From JANNSW01 sp031431235 (GTDB lineage: Bacteria; Pseudomonadota; Alphaproteobacteria; Rhizobiales; Hyphomicrobiaceae): 20,624 nt of DNA. A program made the translations under genes and the position numbers. The stretch spans positions 1 through 20,624 of the forward strand of contig JANPDA010000057.1 of the NCBI GenBank assembly GCA_031431235.1, written 5' to 3'. Of the stretch, positions 15,202 to 20,624 are shown piece after piece; within the stretch, counting starts at the first letter, position 1, and every line of letters begins with the position of its first letter. The notes below the pieces were generated by a model. It made no database searches and was not told where the DNA came from. It saw only the letters and a list, made by a program, of their open reading frames with translations.

Positions 15202-15539
15202 GGCTCCAACCTCTCTCGAAAGGCCGGCAAGCCCGCGTGAACGACGGGGCTTCCGGCTACCCGACCCCGGCCGACGCAATGCGGGGTGGGCTGCCCAAGT
15301 CCAGATCATGACCTTATGGCACAGCTGCCCAGGCGGTGGGAGCATATTCATGCCGCCAGATCCGCTCGACCACAGCCCCCCAAAACCACCGCTTCGCACC
15401 CGGAGCGGTGTGGAGGAGTGGCCATGCCCCAGAAAGTTCACGTTTTACCCCAACATCGCCATGCTATAGGGTCCGGGTAAAGCTTGGATTCGGTTGACGG
15501 TCCGCAAGGAGCCGCGCCGGCTTGGAGGCAAATTCCACG
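15202..15539. other. 338-base divergent intergenic region between AsmA and uvrD
   Basis: No gene is supported here. It holds a perfect 7-bp inverted repeat, CACCGCT (15387-15393) and AGCGGTG (15404-15410), around a 10-base loop. TATAGG (15465-15470), with TTTTAC 16 bases upstream (15443-15448), is a weak candidate uvrD promoter. GGAGG at 15524-15528 is the likely uvrD ribosome binding site, 11 bases from the start. No alphaproteobacterial SOS box (GTTC-N7-GTTC) is visible. Confidence 0.45.
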
Positions 15540-17873
15540 ATGGCAGTGCCGGCCCCCACAGGCGCAGGAACAATCTCGGCCCGCGCACTCGCGCACGCCG
15601 GTCCCGCCTACATGGGCGACCTCAATCCGGCCCAGCGCGAGGCCGTCGAAGCCCTCGATGGGCCGGTGCTGGTGCTGGCGGGCGCGGGGACCGGCAAGAC
15701 CCGCGTGCTGACCGCGCGCATCGCCCATATTCTGGCAACCGGCCGCGCGCGGGCCCACGAGATCCTCGCCGTCACCTTCACCAACAAGGCGGCGCGCGAG
15801 ATGAAGGAGCGCCTCGCACGCATGCTCGGAGGCAGCGCCGAGGGTCTCGCCTGGCTCGGCACCTTCCATTCGATCTGCGTCAAGATCCTGCGCCGCCATG
15901 CCGAGCTCGCCGAGCTGAAATCCGGCTTTACGATCCTCGACACCGACGACCAGATCCGGCTCCTGAAGCAGTTGATCGAGGTGGAGCGGCTCGACGCCAA
16001 ACGCTGGCCGGCACGCCAGCTCGCCGGGCTGATCGATGGCTGGAAAAATCGGGGGCTCATTCCCGCCAAGGTTCCCCCGGGTGAGGCACTTGCTTTCGCC
16101 AACGGCAAGGGCGCCGAGCTCTACGCCGCCTACCAGAAGCGGCTGAAGGAGTTGAACGCGGCCGACTTCGGCGATCTGCTGCTGGAGACGCTGCGCATCC
16201 TCCAGAACCATCCGGATGTGCTCGAGATCTATCACCGGCGCTTCCGTTTCATTCTCGTTGACGAGTACCAGGATACCAACGTCGTCCAGTACCTCTGGTT
16301 GCGGTTGCTGGCCCAGGGCAGCAGCAACCTCTGCTGCGTCGGCGACGACGACCAGTCGATCTACGGTTGGCGCGGTGCCGAGGTCGACAATATCCTCCGC
16401 TTCGAGACCGAGTTCCCTGGTGCCAAGGTGGTGCGGCTCGAGCACAACTACCGCTCGACCGCGCACATCCTCTCGGCCGCCTCCGGACTGATCGCCCAAA
16501 ACAAAGGCCGGCTCGGCAAGACGCTGCGGACCGATGTGGGCGAGGGTGAGCCCGTCTCGGTGCAAGGTCTGTGGGACGATGCAGAGGAAGCGCGCACGGT
16601 CGGCGAGCGGATCGAGCAGCTCCAGCGCGAGCACCACAAGCTGAACGAGATCGCGATTCTCGTGCGCGCTTCTTTCCAAATGCGCGCATTCGAGGACCGG
16701 TTCGTGACCCTCGGCCTGCCTTACCGCGTGATCGGGGGCCCTCGCTTCTACGAGCGCGCCGAGATCAAGGATGCGACCGCCTATCTCGGGCTGATCGTCA
16801 ATCCCACCAACGACCTCAAGTTCGAGCGGATCGTCAACGTCCCCAAGCGCGGTCTGGGCGACCAGACCATCGCCCAGATCGCCGCGCTCGCCCGTGCCCG
16901 CGGGATCGAGCTGATGCGTGCCGCGCGCGAGATCTGCCAGACCGAGGAGCTGAAGCCGAAAGCGCGGCGCTCGCTCGCCGATCTGATCCGCCAGCTCGAC
17001 CGCTGGCGCTCGCTGCTCGCGACGATGAAGCACACCGATCTGGCCGAGTTGGTGCTGGACGAGTCCGGCTATACCGCCATGTGGCAGCAGGACAAGAGCC
17101 CGCAAGCCCATTCGCGGCTGGAAAACCTGAAGGAGCTCGTCCGTTTCATGGGCGAGTTCGATACCCTGGCAGGCTTCCTCGAGCACGTTTCGCTGGTGAT
17201 GGATGCCGAAGCCGGCGAGGACGGCGATCGTGTCTCGCTGATGACGTTGCACGGCGCCAAGGGCCTCGAGTTCGACACGGTGTTCCTGCCGGGCTGGGAG
17301 GAGGGGCTGTTTCCCCACCAGCGCTCGCTCGACGAGAACGGGCTCGAGGGGCTGGAGGAAGAGCGCCGGCTCGCCTATGTCGGGCTGACGCGCGCGCGGC
17401 GCCGCTCATTCGTCAGCTTCACGCAGAACCGGCGCGTGCACGCTCTCTGGCAGTCGCAAATCCCCTCCCGCTTCGTCGACGAGCTGCCCGAAGCCCATGT
17501 CCGGGTCGAGGAGGCTCGCGGCCCCTTTGCCGGCTTTTCAGGCGGCGCCTATGGCCGCAGCCGGTTCGACGAGCCCGCGGCCGGCTTCAAGACCGACTAC
17601 GAGACGCCCGGCTGGCAACGCGCCAAGGCGCAGTGGCCCAAGGAAGCCAGCGCGCAGCGCGCCGAGCCCAAGCGCAAACCAGTGCGCACGATCGAAGGCA
17701 GCCTCGTCGCATCGAGCACACGCTCCACCTCCCAGTTCGCCAAAGGCGACCGCGTCTTCCACGACAAATTCGGCTACGGCACCGTCGCTGAAGTCGACGG
17801 CAACAAGCTGACCGTCGACTTCGAGAAGGCGGGATCCAAGCGCGTGGTCGAAAGTTTCGTCAGTCATGCGTGA
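15540..17873 (+). CDS. uvrD: UvrD/PcrA-type 3'-5' DNA helicase
   Basis: A complete 777-residue superfamily 1A helicase. The motifs in order are the Q motif LNPAQREAV, Walker A LAGAGTGKTRVL (47-57), motif Ia VTFTNKAAREMKER, motif II VDEYQDTN (Asp241), motif III GDDDQSIYGWRGAE and motif IV LEHNYRST. Motif V, LMTLHGAKGLEFDTVFLPGW, and motif VI, EEERRLAYVGLTRARR, complete the set. A flexible basic linker leads to a C-terminal Tudor-like domain (from about 730, FAKGDRVFHDKFGYGTVAEV) that in UvrD/PcrA binds RNA polymerase. The enzyme unwinds DNA in nucleotide excision repair, mismatch repair and R-loop removal. ATG 15540 gives the normal N-terminus. TTG 15522 adds only six residues. The DCC gene starts 13 bases after its stop and likely shares the transcript. 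Confidence 0.96.
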   Translation: MAVPAPTGAGTISARALAHAGPAYMGDLNPAQREAVEALDGPVLVLAGAGTGKTRVLTARIAHILATGRARAHEILAVTFTNKAAREMKERLARMLGGSAEGLAWLGTFHSICVKILRRHAELAELKSGFTILDTDDQIRLLKQLIEVERLDAKRWPARQLAGLIDGWKNRGLIPAKVPPGEALAFANGKGAELYAAYQKRLKELNAADFGDLLLETLRILQNHPDVLEIYHRRFRFILVDEYQDTNVVQYLWLRLLAQGSSNLCCVGDDDQSIYGWRGAEVDNILRFETEFPGAKVVRLEHNYRSTAHILSAASGLIAQNKGRLGKTLRTDVGEGEPVSVQGLWDDAEEARTVGERIEQLQREHHKLNEIAILVRASFQMRAFEDRFVTLGLPYRVIGGPRFYERAEIKDATAYLGLIVNPTNDLKFERIVNVPKRGLGDQTIAQIAALARARGIELMRAAREICQTEELKPKARRSLADLIRQLDRWRSLLATMKHTDLAELVLDESGYTAMWQQDKSPQAHSRLENLKELVRFMGEFDTLAGFLEHVSLVMDAEAGEDGDRVSLMTLHGAKGLEFDTVFLPGWEEGLFPHQRSLDENGLEGLEEERRLAYVGLTRARRRSFVSFTQNRRVHALWQSQIPSRFVDELPEAHVRVEEARGPFAGFSGGAYGRSRFDEPAAGFKTDYETPGWQRAKAQWPKEASAQRAEPKRKPVRTIEGSLVASSTRSTSQFAKGDRVFHDKFGYGTVAEVDGNKLTVDFEKAGSKRVVESFVSHA

Positions 17874-17886
17874 GGCAGCGTGAAGA

Positions 17887-18294
17887 ATGGCGGCAAACGA
17901 GATCCTGATCGTCTATGACCGCGGGTGCCCGGCCTGCGAGCTGTTCGCCACACTGACGCGGGTACGCGCGGCGGCGGGCGCCTTGAGGCTCGTCGATGCC
18001 CGAGACGGCGGACCAGTCATGGCCGAGATCACGCGGCGCGGCCTCGACATCGATCATGGCATGGTGGTGGTGGCGGGTTGCGAGTACTACTATGGCGCCG
18101 ATGCGATCCATGCGCTTGCACTGATGAGCTCGCGCTCGGGCGCCTTCAACCGGATCAACTATTGGGCGTTCCGCTCGAAACGGGTCGCGCGCGTGCTCTA
18201 TCCGGTGCTGCGTGCGATGCGCAACCTGCTGCTGAAGCTGCGCGGCAAGGAAAAAATCAACAACCTCGGGCGCGCGAGCAACGAGTGGTTCTGA
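17887..18294 (+). CDS. DCC-family thiol-disulfide oxidoreductase-like protein
   Basis: This 135-residue protein begins ILIVYDRGCPACELFATLTR. It matches the DCC-family (DUF393) start DGxCPxC, with a CPAC pair at about residues 14-17. The thioredoxin-like middle (LRLVDARDGGPVMAEI) and the block MVVVAGCEYYYGADAIHAL follow. The basic C-terminal helix (YPVLRAMRNLLLKLRGKEKI) ends in GRASNEWF. Asp-Arg-Gly replaces the common Asp-Gly-x. Members are predicted to handle thiol/disulfide chemistry, but the physiological role is not established. It follows uvrD by 13 bases with a weak GAGG-containing leader. Its 3' end runs into the start-less remnant at 18236-18532. I see no frameshift inside it. Confidence 0.87.
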   Translation: MAANEILIVYDRGCPACELFATLTRVRAAAGALRLVDARDGGPVMAEITRRGLDIDHGMVVVAGCEYYYGADAIHALALMSSRSGAFNRINYWAFRSKRVARVLYPVLRAMRNLLLKLRGKEKINNLGRASNEWF

Positions 18295-18532
18295 GGCGAC
18301 GTTCTCGGCGCGGGCCACCCGTGCCGCTGAGCAGACGCGTCGCGCCGATGAAGATGCCCGGCAGGCGCGAGAGGAAACAGCGAGACAACGAGCGCAGGAA
18401 GCAGCAGAAGTCTACAAGACTCAAGGCCGCTTCCGTGTCGACGCCAAGATCATCAATGGTGCTCCCGATGGTTGGTTCCTGCCGGAAGCTGGCAAGACCG
18501 AATGGTTCAAGGACATCGACATTGGCCCTGAG
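18236..18532 (+). pseudogene. Start-less coiled-coil remnant upstream of the SUMF1-fold gene
   Basis: In the frame of the downstream SUMF1 gene, the stretch after the stop at 18233-18235 is open but contains no ATG, GTG or TTG before 18533. From about 18290 it reads as plausible protein: an Ala/Arg/Glu-rich coiled coil (AEQTRRADEDARQAREETAR, then QRAQEAAEVYKTQGRF). A folded-looking link follows (DGWFLPEAGKTEWFKDIDIG) into GPEMVVVP. This implies that a larger protein lost its 5' part here. The join with the DCC gene falls near 18280-18300. In SUMF1 proteins with caspase-like or other N-terminal domains, similar coiled-coil linkers occur, so the missing part could have been such a domain. Confidence 0.55.
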
Positions 18533-19267
18533 ATGGTCGTTGTGCCGGTGGGTACCTACCGCATGGGCTCGCCCAAGGGCACGGGCGACGACGACGAGCG
18601 TCCCGATCGGGCCGTCAACATTGCCAAGCCCTTCGCTGTCAGCATCGCCCCCATCACACGTGGCCAGTTCGCGGCCTTCGTCGCAGCGACCAAGCGCGAC
18701 ATGAGCGGCGTCGCATATGGTTGGACCGGCACGGAATGGAAGCAGGACAAACGGTTCTCCTGGAGCGATCCCGGCTTCCCGCAGGGCGACGATCATCCTG
18801 TCACGTGCGTTAACTGCGCGGACGCAGAAGCCTATGCAAAGTGGCTGCAGGACAACACCGGCGGCAAGGATTACAGGCTGCTCTCCGAAGCCGAGTGGGA
18901 GTATTGCTGCCGTGTCGGCGAAATCACGGCCTATAGCACCGGCGACACGATCAACAAGCAGCGGGCCAACTTTGGCCAAAACGAGAAGGGAACGACGCCT
19001 GTTTCCAAGTACCCGGCCAACAAGTGGGGGTTGCGGGACATGCATGGCAATGTTTGGGAGTGGTGCGCGGACAACTGGCACGCGAGCTACGAAGGAAATC
19101 CGCCGACAGACGGCTCGGTGTGGCAAGGCGGTGACACGTCTCTTCGCGTTCTTCGCGGCGGTTCCTGGAGCTATCATCCAGTCAGCCTCCGCTCTGCGAA
19201 TCGCTTCAGGATCCAACCCGGCAACCGCTTCGGCAGAGTCGGCTTCCGTCTTGCCAGAACGCTCTAA
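18533..19267 (+). CDS. SUMF1/FGE-fold protein lacking formylglycine-generating cysteines
   Basis: The 244-residue reading frame is a C-type-lectin-like SUMF1 (formylglycine-generating-enzyme sulfatase) domain. It contains VVVPVGTYRMGSPKG, YRLLSEAEWEYCCRVG, GLRDMHGNVWEWCADNW and the final block LRVLRGGSWSYHPVSLRSAN ending GFRLARTL. In true FGE the block after RGGS contains two catalytic cysteines. Here the matching positions are Tyr and Leu, so formylglycine activity is unlikely. The ATG at 18533 sits inside the coding-like continuation from 18236, has no clear ribosome binding site, and may not be a real start. The protein could be a binding or structural domain, possibly a retroelement-diversified target (see findings), or a decaying fragment. 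Expression is unproven. Confidence 0.75.
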   Translation: MVVVPVGTYRMGSPKGTGDDDERPDRAVNIAKPFAVSIAPITRGQFAAFVAATKRDMSGVAYGWTGTEWKQDKRFSWSDPGFPQGDDHPVTCVNCADAEAYAKWLQDNTGGKDYRLLSEAEWEYCCRVGEITAYSTGDTINKQRANFGQNEKGTTPVSKYPANKWGLRDMHGNVWEWCADNWHASYEGNPPTDGSVWQGGDTSLRVLRGGSWSYHPVSLRSANRFRIQPGNRFGRVGFRLARTL

Positions 19268-19270
19268 GAT

Positions 19271-19316
19271 CAGGTTTCAGGGGTCGGGTTTCAGGGGTCG
19301 AGGGTCAGGTATTAGG
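19271..19316 (+). repeat. Left inverted repeat of the S23 cassette
   Basis: This repeat contains GGTTTCAGGGGTC twice (19273-19285 and 19287-19299, period 14), with a weaker third unit TCAGGTATTAGG (19305-19316). Its first 25 bases (19271-19295) match the reverse complement of 19679-19703 at 22 positions. It begins three bases after the stop of the SUMF1-fold gene. Confidence 0.75.
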
Positions 19317-19318
19317 AA

Positions 19319-19690
19319 GTGGTCATCCAATCATATCGCGATCTCATCGTGTGGCAGAAGTCGGTGAAGCTGGCGGCCGAAACTTACCGGCTGGCGAAAT
19401 TGCTGCCAAAGACAGAAGAATACCGGCTTACCAGTCAACTGTTGCGAGCATCAACCTCCGTGCCCTCGAATATCGCCGAAGGGCATGCACGAGGAACCCG
19501 CAAGGACTATGCCCATTTTGTATCGATAGCCCGGGGGTCGCTCGCCGAGGCGGAAACGCTGCTGCAGCTGTTGGTCGATGCTCATTTTTTGACCGGCGAG
19601 CAGGTGCAACCTGCACATGCCCTCTGCGTGGAAACAGGCAAGATGCTCAATGCGTTGCTTACGCGCCTTCGACACTCACCTAAAACCTGA
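19319..19690 (+). CDS. Four-helix-bundle protein (S23/IVP family)
   Basis: A 123-residue protein with the whole S23 pattern. It contains SYRDLIVWQKSVKLAAETYR, the block EYRLTSQLLRASTSVPSNIA, EGHARGTRKDYAHFVSIARGSLAEAETLLQ split over the next two helices, and a final helix ending LRHSPKT. The family was first seen in intervening sequences of 23S rRNA genes and folds as a four-helix bundle forming oligomers, related to the retroelement accessory protein Avd. Its cellular function is unknown. The GTG at 19319 fits the usual N-terminus, but the nearest AGG is only about two bases away, so initiation may be weak. The stop and last residues (SPKT) come from the right inverted repeat. The cassette therefore looks like a self-contained mobile unit. 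Confidence 0.9.
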   Translation: MVIQSYRDLIVWQKSVKLAAETYRLAKLLPKTEEYRLTSQLLRASTSVPSNIAEGHARGTRKDYAHFVSIARGSLAEAETLLQLLVDAHFLTGEQVQPAHALCVETGKMLNALLTRLRHSPKT

Positions 19691-19710
19691 CACCTGAAAC
19701 CTGAGACCTC
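19679..19710 (-). repeat. Right inverted repeat of the S23 cassette
   Basis: Read on the minus strand it gives CAGGTTTCAGGTGTC from 19703, followed by AGGTTTTAGG to 19679. It matches the left copy at 22 of 25 bases. It also supplies the last codons and stop of the S23 gene. No target duplication is apparent beyond it. Confidence 0.72.
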
Positions 19711-19728
19711 ATGGCCGGTCCTGGGTCC

Positions 19729-19784
19729 CTGCGCTCAAGTAGCGAAGCGGTAGCGCAGACAAAACGCGGCCGACCGGCGCCGGT
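19729..19784. terminator. Hairpin and 12-bp palindrome between convergent genes
   Basis: CTGCGCT (19729-19735) pairs with AGCGCAG (19752-19758) across a 16-base loop. Fifteen bases later lies the perfect palindrome ACCGGCGCCGGT (19773-19784). The pair occupies the 105-base gap between the S23 gene and the convergent MoxR gene, so termination is the likeliest role. There is no T-run. A protein-binding palindrome is also possible. Confidence 0.4.
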
Positions 19785-19795
19785 GACTCCCTTCA

Positions 19796-20624
19796 CTACC
19801 CCTGCCGCCGGCTCATGAACGCCAGCCGCTCCAGCAGGTGCACGTCCTGCTCGCTCTTCAGCAGCGCGCCGGCGAGCGGGGGGATCACCTTCCGCGGATC
19901 GCTCTCGCGCAGCGTCGCGGGCGAGATGTCCTCGTTGAGCAGGAGCTTCAACCAGTCGAGCAGCTCCGACGTGGACGGCTTCTTCTTCAGGCCCGGCACG
20001 TCGCGCAGCTCGTAGAAGACGGTCAACGCCTCCTTGACGAGGCGCCCCTTCAGCCCCGGGAAATGCACCTCCACGATCGCGCGCATGGTGTCGGGATCGG
20101 GAAAGCGGATGTAGTGGAAGAAGCAGCGGCGCAGGAACGCGTCGGGCAGCTCCTTCTCGTTGTTGGAGGTGATCAGCACGACCGGGCGTTGGCGCGCTTT
20201 CACCATCTCGCCGGTCTCGTAGACGTGGAACTCCATGCGATCGAGCTCCTGCAGCAGATCGTTGGGGAACTCGATGTCGGCCTTGTCGATCTCGTCGATC
20301 AGCAGCACCGGGCGCTCGTCGGCGGCGAACGCCTCCCACAGCTTGCCGCGCCTGATGTAGTTGGCGATGTCCCTGACGCGCGCGTCGCCGAGCTGGCTGT
20401 CACGCAGCCGCGCGACGGCGTCGTACTCGTAGAGGCCCTGATGCGCCTTCGTCGTCGACTTGATGTGCCATTCGATCAGGCGTGCGCCCAGGGCTCCCGC
20501 GATCTCGTGGGCGAGCACGGTCTTGCCGGTGCCGGGCTCGCCTTTGACGAGCAGGGGGCGCTCGAGGGTGATGGCGGCATTGACGGCGATCCTCAGATCG
20601 TCGGTCGCCACATAGGATTTCGTG
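19796..20624 (-). CDS. MoxR-family AAA ATPase (5' end beyond the window)
   Basis: A partial gene of 275 visible codons; its start lies past the right edge. The upstream residues TKSYVATDDLRIAVNAAITL match the normal MoxR N-terminus, so the GTG at 20611 is an internal codon and not the start. Motifs seen are Walker A LLVKGEPGTGKTVLAHEIAG, a loop with STTKAHQGLYEYDAVARL, Walker B VLLIDEIDKADIEFPNDLL, sensor ITSNNEKELPDAFLRR and the lid block (ATLRESDPRKVIPPL). Such AAA ATPases act as chaperones with a von Willebrand-domain partner, often encoded downstream, in maturation of metal- or cofactor-bearing enzymes. No such partner follows on the minus side within this window. The tail ends MSRRQG at 19796. 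Confidence 0.93.
   Translation of the reverse strand, partial: TKSYVATDDLRIAVNAAITLERPLLVKGEPGTGKTVLAHEIAGALGARLIEWHIKSTTKAHQGLYEYDAVARLRDSQLGDARVRDIANYIRRGKLWEAFAADERPVLLIDEIDKADIEFPNDLLQELDRMEFHVYETGEMVKARQRPVVLITSNNEKELPDAFLRRCFFHYIRFPDPDTMRAIVEVHFPGLKGRLVKEALTVFYELRDVPGLKKKPSTSELLDWLKLLLNEDISPATLRESDPRKVIPPLAGALLKSEQDVHLLERLAFMSRRQG

Noticed and set aside
15436..15450. Possible LexA (SOS) box before uvrD starting GTTC
   Set aside because: After seven bases the second half reads ACCC and not GTTC, so the alphaproteobacterial consensus is not met.
15438..17318. Long minus-strand open frame (626 codons) opposite uvrD
   Set aside because: It is antisense to a helicase with every motif intact; long opposite-strand frames are expected in GC-rich codon-biased genes, and its translation shows no domain.
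19731..19760. tRNA-like hairpin sequence
   Set aside because: Only one stem of the right type; no anticodon or T-arm consensus and no acceptor stem.
20609..20611. GTG as start of the MoxR gene
   Set aside because: Upstream in-frame residues TKSYVATDD match the conserved MoxR N-terminus, so the gene continues past the window edge.
1..20624. CRISPR array or insertion-sequence transposase
   Set aside because: No regularly spaced direct repeats with unique spacers and no transposase motifs were seen on either strand.

Overview
The window is GC-rich, tightly packed DNA. Its gene families point to a free-living alphaproteobacterium: a FixK/FNR-type box, a large AsmA-type protein, a UvrD/PcrA helicase with a C-terminal RNA-polymerase-binding tail, a MoxR ATPase and several chromosomal toxin-antitoxin pairs. 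I cannot name the genus. Nothing looks like a phage or plasmid backbone. It reads as chromosome with small accessory insertions.

Layout. Positions 1-465 hold a degraded, frame-switching coding remnant. A ParE-type toxin-antitoxin pair follows (565-1073, +). Next is a minus-strand block (1092-3345): a queuosine-precursor transporter, a HI0933/BaiN-like flavoprotein, and a GIY-YIG nuclease that overlaps the flavoprotein by 4 bases. A class-V aminotransferase (3472-4725, +) precedes a Phd/VapC toxin-antitoxin pair (4784-5439, +) with a clear palindromic operator. Between the convergent ends there is an 18-bp hairpin-forming repeat in two copies. A UspA protein (5661-6074, -) has a perfect FNR/FixK-type box upstream. 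The tungstate ABC operon tupB-tupC-tupA (8433 to 6162, -) is divergent from an excisionase-type HTH regulator fused to a binding-protein-like domain (8550-9434, +). Their shared intergenic region carries two copies of a TTGC-N5-TCTGCA element, a likely tungstate/molybdate-responsive operator. A small 4-cysteine secreted protein (9643-9939) follows, then a terminator hairpin, a serine beta-lactamase-like hydrolase (10019-11269, -) and a giant AsmA-family protein (11326-15201, -). uvrD (15540-17873, +) and a DCC-family small protein (17887-18294, +) come next.

The 3' accessory segment is the most unusual part. A SUMF1/FGE-fold reading frame (18533-19267) lacks both formylglycine-generating cysteines. 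It is preceded by about 240 bases of coding-like coiled-coil sequence with no start codon, so it looks like a 5'-truncated piece of a larger protein. Its last 37 codons match the general layout of C-type-lectin variable regions targeted by diversity-generating retroelements. Three bases after its stop begins a 433-bp cassette that encodes a four-helix-bundle (S23/IVP) protein and is bounded by 25-bp imperfect inverted repeats (22/25 identical). S23 proteins are related in fold to the retroelement accessory protein Avd. No reverse transcriptase or template repeat is in the window, so a retroelement link is only a hypothesis. The window ends inside a MoxR-type AAA ATPase on the minus strand (19796 to beyond 20624).

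The clearest functional unit is the tungstate module: regulator, operator pair and ABC importer. It implies a tungsten- or molybdenum-pterin enzyme elsewhere in the genome. The two toxin-antitoxin pairs, although from unrelated antitoxin families, share the same GTGTGA stop/start overlap.
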